Shown: piece by piece, positions 1-8,200 of the stretch
How positions within the stretch are numbered: position 1 is the stretch's first letter
How the letters are laid out: every line of letters starts with the position of its first letter
Assembly (NCBI GenBank): GCA_009784825.1
Contig: WQXO01000003.1
Span: 1-64,000 of the forward strand
Length of the DNA: 64,000 nt
Direction of reading: 5' to 3'
From: Oscillospiraceae bacterium
GTDB taxonomy: Bacteria > Bacillota > Clostridia > Oscillospirales > Ruminococcaceae
Notes under the pieces: generated by a model
Told to the model about the DNA's origin: nothing
Seen by the model: the letters and a program-made list of their open reading frames with translations, nothing else
Databases searched by the model: none
Translations under genes and position numbers: made by a program

Positions 1-393
1 AATAATATACCGCGGGCATACGTGAACATAATCGCCGATTATGGCTATTACTTGGTTGACAATAATTTATACAAACAACACCTGCAAACCCATGAAAAAG
101 AAATCATATTTTATGATGTTAAATGGATGGAAATTGCCGATAACACCTTATTCGTCTATTCTAAATTTGACTATGAAAACAATGATTATGAGTTGTTCTA
201 TCTCAAGGACGACACTTGGGTTGAAATACCTTACACTGCCTTTATAAGAGGTGAAACGGAAAACTATTTCCTTGTATACAAAAGCCTCGGTTTTGTTATG
301 GGTAATTGGGAATGGGCAGAGCAATACGCCATACTAAAATCCGACTTTTACGCAGGAATTGACACATCTTTTGAAATTTCTCCACCCGAATGA
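1..393 (+). CDS. Hypothetical protein, 5' end outside the window
   Basis: The reading frame is open from the first base of the window to a TGA at 391-393. A GTG at 22 could serve as a start, but the frame upstream of it is also open and it lacks a convincing ribosome binding site, so the gene is probably cut by the window edge. The visible ~130 residues are rich in Tyr, Asp and Glu, with no signal peptide or membrane segment. They contain alternating strands such as YYLVDNNLYK. I do not recognise a family. It converges on dpaB with 13 nt between the stop codons. Confidence 0.55.
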   Translation, partial: NNIPRAYVNIIADYGYYLVDNNLYKQHLQTHEKEIIFYDVKWMEIADNTLFVYSKFDYENNDYELFYLKDDTWVEIPYTAFIRGETENYFLVYKSLGFVMGNWEWAEQYAILKSDFYAGIDTSFEISPPE

Positions 394-406
394 GATAACC
401 AATGTT

Positions 407-994
407 TCAGAACAATACCGGCTGAAGCTGTTTATTGTTTAAAGCGTGTATTATTGTTTCGGGAATTAGCGAAAAGTCTGCCACTAACGAGGTGGGCTTT
501 TCCGCATAATCGTCTTGCCTCATCGGAACGAAATAGTAATGCTTTGTACTCATAAGCTTACCGATATTTTTAGCAGAGCCGGCGAGAGCGTCATTAGTAG
601 ACACGCAAAGAATAACAGGGCGGGAATTGCGGATGTGGCTCTTCACCGCCATAGTTACGCAGGTGTCGGTAATTGAATTCGCAAGCTTTGCCAAAGTATT
701 CCCCGTACATGGAGCTACGATTAACACATCTGCCATTTTCTTTGGACCAATCGGCTCAGCCCCGACAATCGTATGAATAATTTCACAATAGCATATACGT
801 TTAATGCGTTCATGGAACTCCCGTGCATTACCGAAGCGTGTGTCGGTAGAGTATGCCGTTTCAGACATAATCGGGATAACCTGTGCCCCTTTTGCAACAA
901 GCACCTCCATTTGTTCAAGCGTTTGCTCGAACGTGCAGAAAGAGCCGGTCAAGGCGTATGCGATTTTTGTTCCCGTCGGAAAATTAAGGTTCAT
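407..994 (-). CDS. dpaB: Dipicolinate synthase subunit B (flavoprotein family)
   Basis: 195 aa. Subunit B of dipicolinate synthase (SpoVFB) works with DpaA in the mother cell to convert dihydrodipicolinate into dipicolinic acid for the spore core. The flavoprotein-like fold shows in the N-terminal strand-loop KIAYALTGSFCTF, in the central VLIVAPCTGNTLAKLAN motif typical of this family, and in the conserved TDTCVTMAVKSH segment. The length matches the family (about 195-200 aa). Its ATG overlaps the dpaA stop as TAATG, so the two are translationally coupled. The pair is strong evidence for a spore former. Confidence 0.95.
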   Translation of the reverse strand: MNLNFPTGTKIAYALTGSFCTFEQTLEQMEVLVAKGAQVIPIMSETAYSTDTRFGNAREFHERIKRICYCEIIHTIVGAEPIGPKKMADVLIVAPCTGNTLAKLANSITDTCVTMAVKSHIRNSRPVILCVSTNDALAGSAKNIGKLMSTKHYYFVPMRQDDYAEKPTSLVADFSLIPETIIHALNNKQLQPVLF

Positions 995-1869
995 TACAAC
1001 TCACCGCCTTTCTCGTTTTCTGCAATGATGTTTAAAATCGTGTCGGCGATAATGTGTCCCGCAGTAATGGGTGCAACTTTCCCGGGCAAGCTTAACGCCC
1101 ATATGACCTTAACCCCCGAACTCTTCGCCAATTCCATATCGGATATTCCGGTTTTTGAGGCAAGGTCAACAATTAAGCAATCGCTTTTTAATTTAAGCAG
1201 CATTTCCCTGTCAAAAATCTGTGCAGGCACGGTGTTAACAACCGTGTCAAAGCTGCTTAACAAGTCATCTATTTCACTTAATAATACAGCTGAACACCCC
1301 ATAATTCTCGCCCATGCGAGGTCGGAGAACTTCCTCGCACACACGGTAACATTCGCCCCAAGGCTATGTAAATAACGTGACAACACTTTCGATATTCTGC
1401 CATAGCCAGTGATGAGAATGTTCATGCCCATGATGGTTGTCGCCTGCTCCCGCATAATAATTTCAATCGCACCCTCAGACGTCGAAACGGCGTTCATTAC
1501 AGCTAATTCCTCCCTTTCGAAATAGTCAATCAGAGTCAAATCCCTCTTCTCGCAAAACTCCCTGAGTGCCGGACATTCTTTCCCGCAATAGACAGTACCG
1601 CCCGGTTCAATCGCCTTAACAATTGAAGAGAACGGCATTTCCTCCGAGGAATACGGTGCAGTGATATAATCGCAGTTAACGCTGACAGGGAGAGGCAGAA
1701 CCACATTATTACATCTCCTGATTTGCCGTAACAGCGGAACGCCTGTTTCGACACGGGTATCGTCGTGAATCATGTCGAACCCGTAGACAAAGCAGTCGTG
1801 CGTTTTATTTAATTTTGAGGCGGCGTAAATAAACCTCAGGTCACCGCCCAAGAAAATAAAATTATTCAT
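994..1869 (-). CDS. dpaA: Dipicolinate synthase subunit A
   Basis: 291 aa, the usual length for SpoVFA. It has an N-terminal dipicolinate synthase domain starting FIFLGGDLRFIYAA. A Rossmann-type NAD(P)-binding half carries ILITGYGRISKVLSR around residues 150-165, and VNTVPAQIFDRE lies downstream. With DpaB it oxidises the lysine-pathway intermediate to dipicolinate during sporulation. It is first of a two-gene operon. Upstream is a short spacer, then the terminator of another minus-strand unit, so it probably has its own sporulation promoter (sigma-K control is known in the family), but I could not identify the boxes. An AAAGG lies about 14 nt before the ATG, a long spacing. Confidence 0.95.
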   Translation of the reverse strand: MNNFIFLGGDLRFIYAASKLNKTHDCFVYGFDMIHDDTRVETGVPLLRQIRRCNNVVLPLPVSVNCDYITAPYSSEEMPFSSIVKAIEPGGTVYCGKECPALREFCEKRDLTLIDYFEREELAVMNAVSTSEGAIEIIMREQATTIMGMNILITGYGRISKVLSRYLHSLGANVTVCARKFSDLAWARIMGCSAVLLSEIDDLLSSFDTVVNTVPAQIFDREMLLKLKSDCLIVDLASKTGISDMELAKSSGVKVIWALSLPGKVAPITAGHIIADTILNIIAENEKGGEL

Positions 1870-1942
1870 ATATATGTATGTAACCTTTCTTTTGGATTGT
1901 TTCTACTATATTATGAATAACAGGTTGTTTTGGTGAAACAAA

Positions 1943-1977
1943 AACCACCGAACACGGACAGACCGGGTTCGGTGGTT
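1943..1977 (-). terminator. Rho-independent terminator after ppk2
   Basis: An 11-bp stem, AACCACCGAAC (1943-1953) against GTTCGGTGGTT (1967-1977), encloses a 13-nt loop. Read on the minus strand the hairpin runs into TTTTTGTTTC, a good U-tract, 17 nt past the ppk2 stop. It separates ppk2 from dpaAB. Confidence 0.85.
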
Positions 1978-1994
1978 ATTCTTTTAAATATAGT

Positions 1995-2858
1995 TTATTC
2001 TTCCTTCGTCAGCTTCTTCTTGCTGTCTTTTAACATCTCCTCCTGCTTAGCGGAAATGGTGGGATACTTAGGGTCAATATCCCGCATAACCTCGAGCAGA
2101 ACATTAGAAATCAACGCACGGGAGAACCACTTTTTATCTGCGGGAATGATATACCACGGGCTTCTCTCGGTAGATGTTGCCGCAATCGCCGACTGGTACG
2201 CCTCTTGATAATCGTCCCAGAACTGGCGTTCTTTTATATCTGCGTCCGAAAACTTCCAGTTTTTGTCCTTATTGTCAATACGTTCAAGGAATCGTTTACG
2301 CTGGGTTTCCTTAGAAATGTTCAAGAAAAACTTAACGGTGACAATTCCGTTCTCCCATAAATAATCCTCGAACTGTTTAATCTGCTTATAACGCCTTTTA
2401 ATCACGTCCTTGTCCTTGCAGCGGTCGGGGACATTTAACTTTTCATATAATTTATGCACTTTTACAATAAGCACATCTTCATAATAAGAACGGTTGAATA
2501 TCCCGATTTTCCCACGCTCGGGTAAAGCCTTCACCGCCCGCCATAAATAATCGTGCGACAGCTCCTCCGCCGACGGCTGTTTAAAGCTGTGAACGTCAAC
2601 CCCCTGCGTATTCACACCTCGCATAACATGGTTGATTGCCCCGTCCTTACCTGCGGCGTCCATCGCTTGGAAAATAATCAGCACCGCCGTCTTACCCTCA
2701 GCGTATAACTTGGACTGCAGCTCGGCGATTTCTAAAATGTTTTTTTCCAACGCTTCTTGAACGCTTTCCCTTGATTCAAACCCAAGCGTATCCTTTGTAG
2801 AAAAATCGCTTAATTTGAACCCGTCGCTCCCCGTTACCTTAAACTTATTAATCTTCAT
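1995..2858 (-). CDS. Polyphosphate:nucleotide phosphotransferase, PPK2 family
   Basis: 287 aa. PPK2 enzymes transfer phosphate between polyphosphate and nucleotides. The P-loop region reads FQAMDAAGKDGAI (residues ~62-74), the lid/Walker B region reads GIFNRSYYEDVLIVKVH, and ERSPWYIIPADKKWF closes the core. These match the PPK2-related subgroup acting on AMP/ADP (subgroup is inference). I chose the ATG at 2858 because GGAGGAGGA sits four bases before it. An ATG 15 nt upstream lies before this Shine-Dalgarno. The gene follows the DUF3810 gene by 24 nt, so they likely share a transcript that ends at the hairpin at 1943-1977. Confidence 0.9.
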   Translation of the reverse strand: MKINKFKVTGSDGFKLSDFSTKDTLGFESRESVQEALEKNILEIAELQSKLYAEGKTAVLIIFQAMDAAGKDGAINHVMRGVNTQGVDVHSFKQPSAEELSHDYLWRAVKALPERGKIGIFNRSYYEDVLIVKVHKLYEKLNVPDRCKDKDVIKRRYKQIKQFEDYLWENGIVTVKFFLNISKETQRKRFLERIDNKDKNWKFSDADIKERQFWDDYQEAYQSAIAATSTERSPWYIIPADKKWFSRALISNVLLEVMRDIDPKYPTISAKQEEMLKDSKKKLTKEE

Positions 2859-2882
2859 AATGTCCTCCTCCATTGTTGTGTA

Positions 2883-4010
2883 TTATTCCATATAAAATGC
2901 GATAATTAAATCCAGCACTCTCCCATAACTCTTAACACCATCACCCATTCCCTGCGATTTCAGATAAGCGTCATTTACCTCCTCAGAAATATCGGAGGCG
3001 GGAGCGGATTTGATTATCTCAATGACCTCGCCCGTATCCTCATCAACCGTTTCGATAATCCGATAGAAATACTTCCACCAATAATCATACTGCATTTCCC
3101 GCTGACGGTGTGCCTGCTCGGGGATTAGGTCATGAGCCGCCAAATAATAATCAATGCTGTCAAAAGCATTAGCTAATCTGAATATTATATTAAGATAAGC
3201 CGAATACATCAATTCGGGGTCACCACTTTCACGGCAAGCGATGAACGCAATGAAGTTCGCTTCATCCTCCCGCATAAACCCAGTTAAGTGAGCCAATTCG
3301 TGGCAGGCGGTTAACGGCTTCTCACTGTCAAGTGCGGCGTTGTTATAATTCGCCTCAATCGTATAAGGGGAATAGACTCCGAGAATTGTAAAATGCGACA
3401 TAATTTCCGAGTTTATTACAGGCTTAGGACGGGGGTAATATGTATCAAGCGACGGGTATAACTTAGCGGCGGCACGCATGGCTTCGGGGGCAGACTTGCT
3501 CAAGTCACCGGTAAGAACAAACGCACCGTTTTCGTCGGTATGTATAAGCGGTAAAACAGCATTAAATTCATCAAGCACAATGTTGAAAATCACCCATAAT
3601 TCCTCGTCGCCTATATGAGAAATGTCCACATTCTCGCCATGCAGGAATTCCCGCCGATTATAGTTAATTCCGCAGTTCATAATAAAAAGTAAAAGCAGTG
3701 TCGAAGCGGTACACAGTGTCCCCATGAACACCTTCAACCCGAATAAAGCACGTCGCTTCTTGTCCTTAGTTTTGACACCCTTGATAATAATTATCACGAT
3801 TGCCGCAATCGAAGCAGGAACAAGATAAATTATCAGAATTTCTGCAACCGAAAACGGAAAAATACCGGAAATTCTGGCGAATATATTCACCGCAAGGCGG
3901 TAAACATTCACCGAATACCAGTCGGAAAATCCCACGGAAAGCCGTGAGATTACCCCTAATACTATGCTTAAGAAAACCGTTGCCGCTATGTAAATCAATG
4001 GTTTTTTCAT
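2883..4010 (-). CDS. DUF3810 family membrane protein with HExxH motif
   Basis: 375 aa. Three hydrophobic segments fill the first ~120 residues (PLIYIAATVFLSIVLG; FPFSVAEILIIYLVPAS; VFMGTLCTASTLLLLFIM). They are followed by a large, probably extracytoplasmic domain. That domain contains CHELAHLTGFMREDEANF, a zinc-metallopeptidase-like HExxH with a downstream Glu, as seen in DUF3810 proteins. Function is unproven. AAGGA lies 6 nt before the ATG, and a sigma-A-type promoter sits just upstream. It heads an operon with ppk2. Confidence 0.85.
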   Translation of the reverse strand: MKKPLIYIAATVFLSIVLGVISRLSVGFSDWYSVNVYRLAVNIFARISGIFPFSVAEILIIYLVPASIAAIVIIIIKGVKTKDKKRRALFGLKVFMGTLCTASTLLLLFIMNCGINYNRREFLHGENVDISHIGDEELWVIFNIVLDEFNAVLPLIHTDENGAFVLTGDLSKSAPEAMRAAAKLYPSLDTYYPRPKPVINSEIMSHFTILGVYSPYTIEANYNNAALDSEKPLTACHELAHLTGFMREDEANFIAFIACRESGDPELMYSAYLNIIFRLANAFDSIDYYLAAHDLIPEQAHRQREMQYDYWWKYFYRIIETVDEDTGEVIEIIKSAPASDISEEVNDAYLKSQGMGDGVKSYGRVLDLIIAFYME

Positions 4011-4044
4011 GCTTTGTCCTTACTTATGTAAATTATATAAACAT

Positions 4045-4073
4045 ATTGTAACATTATATAACGGAAAAGTCAA
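4045..4073 (-). promoter_or_regulatory. Sigma-A promoter for DUF3810-ppk2
   Basis: On the minus strand TTGACT (4073-4068) is separated by 17 nt from TACAAT (4050-4045). The -35 box overlaps the last codons and stop of scfB, so the unit starts inside the end of the SCIFF operon. Confidence 0.6.
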
Positions 4074-5386
4074 ACGGAAAAGTCTTCCTGTTTTAACGCA
4101 TTTAGGGCAATCGCACATTCCAACCGCTTCTTCATCATAAGGCATTCCACACTGTTACTATCGGTTTTCTTAACATCACCGAAACATTCATAAGACGAAG
4201 CGTTACAGCCGCCCGAGCAATAGAACCTCGCCCAACAGTCGGGACAATCGGACTTGCTGTAAATATGCGTCCCTGCAAACAGTTGACAATGGACAGTTGA
4301 TAGTTGACAGTTATTATGAATATTACCCATTTTAAAATTCTCGTGTCCGACAAATCGGTGGCAGGGGTACACGTCCCCCTCCGGTGTAACCGCAACGTAT
4401 TCGTTTCCGCTGCCGCAACCCCGCAATCTGCGAATTATGCAAGGCCCTCCCGTTAAATCAATCATAAAGTGGAAGAAATTTACGCCTGATTCACCGCTCC
4501 TGATTAACTCATAAAGGCGGTCATACTCTTCAAAAATCCGAGGCAAGTGCTTGTGTGTTATGGCATATGGTTCATTTGAATAAGCCGTCACCGGTTCTAT
4601 AGAAATGTTGCGAAAACCCAATTCAGACATGGCGATAACATCCTCGGTAAAATCAAGGTTATAAGCCGTGAACGTCCCCCGAACATAACAATCGGTGAAC
4701 CCCGGATTAGTTCTGGTTTCGACGAGTTTTTGGAACCTCGGAACTATTTTATCAAAACTCTTCCCGCGAATTCGGTCATTAACCTCCCTCCTCCCGTCAA
4801 GCGAGAGGACACAGTTGACCATTTCCCGATTAATATATTCGATTTTCTCATCGTCCAATAATAACCCGTTCGTGGTAATCGTGAAGCGGACTTTCTTATT
4901 TCGGGATTGTTCGTTTCGACGGGCATAATCGACAGCCGCCTTGACTGTTTCCCACGCCATGAGCGGCTCTCCCCCGAAGAAGTCGGCTTCCAAGTCAACC
5001 CGTTCTCCCGAATTCTCGAAAAGGAAGTCAATCGCTTTAATTGCCGTTTCGGGCGACATAATGCCCCTTTTCATGCCATAACCGCCTGTCTCGGCAAAGC
5101 AATACTCACACCGCAGGTTACAGTCGTGCGAAACATGCAGACACAACGCCTTTAACGGTGTTTCGGGGGGGAGGTCAGCATAAGCGTGGCAGTCGTCCTT
5201 ACTGAACAACAGCCCCGCTTTATACAACTCATATATTTCGGAATGTAGGGGCGAGGTTAACTCACCATTTAAATTAAACGTGTCCAATGCGTCATAAGCT
5301 AACTTGTCCGCAACATGAACAGCACCCGAAACAGGGTCGATTATAAAATAATCGTCCCCCTGTTGAAATTTATGTATGCATGACAT
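4070..5386 (-). CDS. scfB: Radical SAM SCIFF peptide maturase
   Basis: 438 aa. It forms thioether (sactionine-type) crosslinks in the SCIFF precursor encoded just upstream (known for the Clostridium thermocellum enzyme CteB). Visible parts are an N-terminal peptide-recognition region (residues 1-85), the radical SAM CDLRCEYCF-like motif CNLRCEYCFAETGG at ~95, EADFFGGEPLM, and a C-terminal Cys-rich auxiliary-cluster region (CGSGNEYVAV, CHRFVG, CPDCWARFYCSGGC). Its ATG overlaps the scfA stop as TAATG. Oddly, residues ~358-369 (NCQLSTVHCQLF) come from a family B repeat (4279-4312) inserted in frame between cluster-binding motifs, adding two cysteines. Confidence 0.95.
   Translation of the reverse strand: MSCIHKFQQGDDYFIIDPVSGAVHVADKLAYDALDTFNLNGELTSPLHSEIYELYKAGLLFSKDDCHAYADLPPETPLKALCLHVSHDCNLRCEYCFAETGGYGMKRGIMSPETAIKAIDFLFENSGERVDLEADFFGGEPLMAWETVKAAVDYARRNEQSRNKKVRFTITTNGLLLDDEKIEYINREMVNCVLSLDGRREVNDRIRGKSFDKIVPRFQKLVETRTNPGFTDCYVRGTFTAYNLDFTEDVIAMSELGFRNISIEPVTAYSNEPYAITHKHLPRIFEEYDRLYELIRSGESGVNFFHFMIDLTGGPCIIRRLRGCGSGNEYVAVTPEGDVYPCHRFVGHENFKMGNIHNNCQLSTVHCQLFAGTHIYSKSDCPDCWARFYCSGGCNASSYECFGDVKKTDSNSVECLMMKKRLECAIALNALKQEDFSV
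4279..4312. repeat. Family B heptad repeat inside scfB
   Basis: Plus strand ACAGTTGACAATGGACAG followed by TTGATAGTTGACAGTT, a degenerate AATTGAC heptad array. It is read in frame by scfB on the opposite strand, the orientation that contains no stop codon in any frame. Confidence 0.8.
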
Positions 5387-5529
5387 TATTTACGCTCACA
5401 AGGTTGGTTGGCGACGGTACACGAGGTTTTGCACGCCGACTGGCAAGAAGTGCGGCACTTTCCGCAGCCGCCTTTTTCCGCTGTTTCTTTAAGGCTCTGA
5501 CCGGTCACGGTTTTGATGTGTTTTTTCAT
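5386..5529 (-). CDS. scfA: SCIFF peptide (six cysteines in forty-five residues)
   Basis: 47 aa, starting MKKHIKTVTGQSLKE and ending VANQPCERK. The cysteines are at 22, 25, 29, 33, 37 and 44 (GGCGKCRTSCQSAC, then KTSCTVANQPC), the diagnostic pattern of the SCIFF ribosomally made peptide precursor. AAGGAGATATT lies directly before the ATG. The stop overlaps the maturase start (TAATG), so precursor and enzyme are coupled. The peptide is nearly universal in Clostridia, but its biological role is not established. Identification rests on the cysteine spacing and the adjacent scfB. Confidence 0.96.
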   Translation of the reverse strand: MKKHIKTVTGQSLKETAEKGGCGKCRTSCQSACKTSCTVANQPCERK

Positions 5530-5559
5530 AATATCTCCTTTTTTGTAAGGTTTTACATT

Positions 5560-5588
5560 ATTTTAACACATCAATTGTACATTGTCAA
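5560..5588 (-). promoter_or_regulatory. Promoter of scfA-scfB, with -35 box inside a repeat
   Basis: On the minus strand TTGACA (5588-5583), 17 nt, then TAAAAT (5565-5560). A start near 5553 gives a ~24-nt leader with AAGGAGATATT. The TTGACA is part of the family B heptad repeat at 5571-5610. Confidence 0.6.
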
Positions 5589-5610
5589 TTGTAAATTGTT
5601 AATTGTTCGT
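5571..5610. repeat. Family B heptad repeat between the small membrane protein and scfA
   Basis: On the minus strand it reads ACGAACAATTAACAATTTAC followed by AATTGACAATGTACAATTGA. This is almost identical over ~40 nt to the copy next to ssrA at 62889-62924, so the family is a dispersed element and not just a local tandem array. Confidence 0.85.
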
Positions 5611-6005
5611 CAAAACCCGTTATTGCGATTAACCCCGATAACGCCGCCTACTGCCCCGCACAAAAGCGTGACAATAACCTTATTTAACGCTGCTTCCCCT
5701 GTGAAGCTACCCGCAAACCACCCGATTAACGCAATGGGCAGTAAAAACAAAAACGCCGCAAAAATCCCCGCAAACAGTCCACCCTGCCGCTTTAACGTCC
5801 CCGCAGTAAACCCTGCTGCCAAGCACCCCGCCCCATAAGAAGCAAGGGCGAAGAATCCACCGTAGGAGCTCGGAAGCTTCAACGCATAGATTATCAGGGC
5901 AGACAGCAGCAAAGCCACTCCCGAAGCCACCATTCCGAAAATCACAGCGATTATGTATGCACGGTATCTCCGTGAAGCGGGCTGACCGGATTTTCTTGTA
6001 GTCAT
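5610..6005 (-). CDS. TIGR04086-type small membrane protein
   Basis: 131 aa with four hydrophobic helices (YIIAVIFGMVASGVALLLSA; FFALASYGAGCLAAGFTAG; LFAGIFAAFLFLLPIALIG; VIVTLLCGAVGGVIGV). This matches the small membrane protein (TIGR04086) commonly next to SCIFF genes in Clostridia. GAGGTG seven bases upstream supports the ATG at 6005 over the in-frame GTG at 6014, which is part of that ribosome binding site. The stop is followed immediately by family B repeat. Function unknown. Confidence 0.8.
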   Translation of the reverse strand: MTTRKSGQPASRRYRAYIIAVIFGMVASGVALLLSALIIYALKLPSSYGGFFALASYGAGCLAAGFTAGTLKRQGGLFAGIFAAFLFLLPIALIGWFAGSFTGEAALNKVIVTLLCGAVGGVIGVNRNNGF

Positions 6006-6052
6006 ATTTATCACCTCGTCTTATTATATTATTCTAAACAAAAAAATATTTC

Positions 6053-6081
6053 TTGAATTTTTTAAAAATGTATGTTATAAT
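6053..6081 (+). promoter_or_regulatory. Sigma-A promoter of the def operon
   Basis: TTGAAT (6053-6058), 17 nt, TATAAT (6076-6081). It lies 61 nt before the def start and would drive the eight-gene translation/kinase operon. Confidence 0.75.
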
Positions 6082-6091
6082 ATCATAGCTG

Positions 6092-6125
6092 TTTTGTAAA
6101 ACCCTTGTTTTTTTACAAAAAGGGT
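6092..6125 (+). promoter_or_regulatory. Possible alternative hairpins in the def leader
   Basis: TTTTGTAAA (6092-6100) can pair with TTTACAAAA (6112-6120), and ACCCTT (6101-6106) can pair with AAGGGT (6120-6125). The two stems share base 6120 and are interleaved, so they would compete. The AGGAGGGG ribosome binding site follows at once. Whether this regulates anything is inference. Confidence 0.35.
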
Positions 6126-6142
6126 GCTTAGGAGGGGAATTA

Positions 6143-6664
6143 ATGGCGACAAGAAGAGTTGTTATGTTCGGGGAAGACGGGCTGAAAAAACAAAGCAGAG
6201 AAATTTCTGTCTTTGACGATAAGCTGTGGGTCTTGCTCGACGATATGGAGGAAACCATGAAGCTGTTCGGTGGGGTGGGGATTGCCGCACCGCAGATTGG
6301 TATATTAAGGCGTGTTGTCCTCATTGAAATGGACGGGGAGTTATACGAGTTTGTAAACCCCGTAGTAACCTCCATGAAAGGCAAGCAGAGGGAATTAGAG
6401 GGGTGCTTGTCCTCCCCGGGTGAATGGGGTTATGTTGTCCGCCCCGAGCGAATTAAGGTAAAAGCACAAACCCGATATGGTGAGGAGTTTAACACAGATG
6501 CAGACGGGGTTTTCGCAATTGCACTGTGCCATGAAATCGACCACCTCAACGGAATAATATTCACCGACATAGCTGACGAAATGGTTGACGACGAGCAGGA
6601 AATCGAAAAAGCCAAAGCCGCCCGTTTCCGCAAGCGAAACAAGAAAAAGAAAAAGAAACGATAA
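6143..6664 (+). CDS. def: Peptide deformylase
   Basis: 173 aa. Removes the N-formyl group from nascent proteins. All three metal-site motifs are present: GVGIAAPQIG (~residues 45-54), EGCLSSPGEWG (~91-101, Cys ligand) and CHEIDHLNGIIF (~133-144, two His ligands and catalytic Glu). The C-terminus is an unusually basic tail (RKRNKKKKKKR). AGGAGGGG precedes the ATG. First gene of the operon, three bases before fmt, its functional partner. Confidence 0.97.
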   Translation: MATRRVVMFGEDGLKKQSREISVFDDKLWVLLDDMEETMKLFGGVGIAAPQIGILRRVVLIEMDGELYEFVNPVVTSMKGKQRELEGCLSSPGEWGYVVRPERIKVKAQTRYGEEFNTDADGVFAIALCHEIDHLNGIIFTDIADEMVDDEQEIEKAKAARFRKRNKKKKKKR

Positions 6665-6667
6665 ATT

Positions 6668-7531
6668 ATGAAAATTATATTTATGGGAACGCCGGACTTC
6701 GCAAAAACATCACTGCAGGCGTTAATAAACTCAAAGCATGACATAACCGCCGTATACACACGCACGGACAAACCTCGTGACAGGGGGAAGAAAATCTCAT
6801 ATTCTCCTGTGAAAGAGCTGGCGTTAAAACACAACATTCCCGTGGTTCAGCCGACTTCATTGAAAACAGACGAGGCAATGGAAATCCTCAAATCATATAA
6901 CCCCGATTGCATAGTCGTAGCCGCTTATGGAATGATATTACCGCAGGGGGTTCTCGATTTACCGAAATACGGGTGCATAAACGTACACGCCTCCCTGCTC
7001 CCGAAGTACAGGGGTGCCGCCCCGATTAACCGTTGTATTATGGACGGTGAAACCCGGTCGGGCATCACCATTATGCAAATGGACGCAGGGGTGGACACCG
7101 GCGACATGCTCTTACAAGGGGAGGTTTTAATCCCCGATAACATGACCGCCTCCGAGCTGCACGACGCTCTTGCCGAAACAGGGGGAGAACTCATAGTCAA
7201 AGCACTTGACAATATAGACTCGATAACACCGACAAAACAAGATAACTCGCTTGCCACTCACGCAGAAAAGCTCACAAAAAGCGAATGTGAAATCGACTTC
7301 ACACGTTCAGCGAAAGAAATCCATAATTTTATAAGAGGGCTTGCCGATTATCCGTGTGCGTATACATTTGTTGACGGTAAGCGGCTCAAGGTATACCGAG
7401 CGGTTCTTGACAATTCCGACACACGGCTGACATTCACCTGCGGTGACAGTAATAAAATCACACTTACCGAAATACAACCCGAGAACGGCAAACGCATGAA
7501 ATCCGAGGATTATTTAAGAGGGATAAAATAA
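6668..7531 (+). CDS. fmt: Methionyl-tRNA formyltransferase
   Basis: 287 aa, somewhat short against the usual ~310. Formylates initiator Met-tRNA using 10-formyl-tetrahydrofolate. It starts MKIIFMGTPDFAKTSL and carries the catalytic-loop signature region NVHASLLPKYRGAAPINRCI (residues ~105-124) and the conserved QMDAGVDTGDM. The C-terminal OB-fold-like part is shorter than in the model enzymes. The def-fmt order is standard in Firmicutes. Confidence 0.96.
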   Translation: MKIIFMGTPDFAKTSLQALINSKHDITAVYTRTDKPRDRGKKISYSPVKELALKHNIPVVQPTSLKTDEAMEILKSYNPDCIVVAAYGMILPQGVLDLPKYGCINVHASLLPKYRGAAPINRCIMDGETRSGITIMQMDAGVDTGDMLLQGEVLIPDNMTASELHDALAETGGELIVKALDNIDSITPTKQDNSLATHAEKLTKSECEIDFTRSAKEIHNFIRGLADYPCAYTFVDGKRLKVYRAVLDNSDTRLTFTCGDSNKITLTEIQPENGKRMKSEDYLRGIK

Positions 7532-8200
7532 ATGGACATTTGGTATTTTCTTTGTATAATCGCAATAGTTTTTTCCATAATCGCTTCGATTATGGTTAAG
7601 GTCACTTTCAATAAATATAACAAATTCCGCACACAGGGGGGACGCACTGCCGCAGAAATTGCGAGGGAGGCGCTTGACGAGAACGGGCTTTTTCAAGTAG
7701 CCGTGACAGAATGTGCGGGAGAGCTCACCGACCACTACGACCCGAGAACCGAAACAGTGGCTTTGTCACAGGCGGTCTATTCTAAAGACAGTGTGGGGGC
7801 AATCAGTGTCGCACTGCATGAGGTGGGACACGCAGTCCAACACGCCGAACGGTATCTCCCTGTTAAAATGAGACAGGCGATATTCCCGGTGGTGAACATC
7901 TGCTCAAAAGGGTGGGGGTTTGTTCTGATTGCAGGAATTCTTTTGGAATGGTTACAATTAATCTGGATTGCGATTATTCTTTTCGGAGCAGTGGTAGTAT
8001 TCAAGTTTATCACACTTCCTGTAGAATTCGACGCTTCTAACCGAGCCATTCGCATGATAAACGACAAGGGTTATCTCGTGGGTGAAGAAATCACTTGGGC
8101 GAAGAAAACACTTACAGCGGCGGCATTAACCTACCTTGCCTCGTTGATTGTCATGGTTATGCAAATGCTCAGGCTGATTATGAGAACACGCAGACGATGA
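7532..8200 (+). CDS. Zinc metallopeptidase, YugP-like membrane protein
   Basis: 222 aa. An N-terminal helix (WYFLCIIAIVFSIIASIMV), the zinc-site motif ALHEVGHAVQHAE at ~residues 90-102, and two or three C-terminal membrane segments (WGFVLIAGILLEWLQLIWIA; LTYLASLIVMVMQML) fit the YugP / putative neutral zinc metallopeptidase family. It begins immediately after the fmt stop and overlaps rsmB by four bases (ATGA). This position between fmt and rsmB is common in Clostridia. Substrate unknown. Confidence 0.9.
   Translation: MDIWYFLCIIAIVFSIIASIMVKVTFNKYNKFRTQGGRTAAEIAREALDENGLFQVAVTECAGELTDHYDPRTETVALSQAVYSKDSVGAISVALHEVGHAVQHAERYLPVKMRQAIFPVVNICSKGWGFVLIAGILLEWLQLIWIAIILFGAVVVFKFITLPVEFDASNRAIRMINDKGYLVGEEITWAKKTLTAAALTYLASLIVMVMQMLRLIMRTRRR

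Noticed and set aside
773-1375. 200-residue plus-strand frame opposite dpaA/dpaB
   Set aside because: It has no ribosome binding site or family similarity, and both dipicolinate synthase genes on the other strand are complete and recognisable.
8095-8196. N-terminal extension of rsmB upstream of 8197
   Set aside because: It overlaps the metallopeptidase gene for 102 nt and has no similarity to RsmB. The ATGA junction at 8197 gives the family N-terminus.
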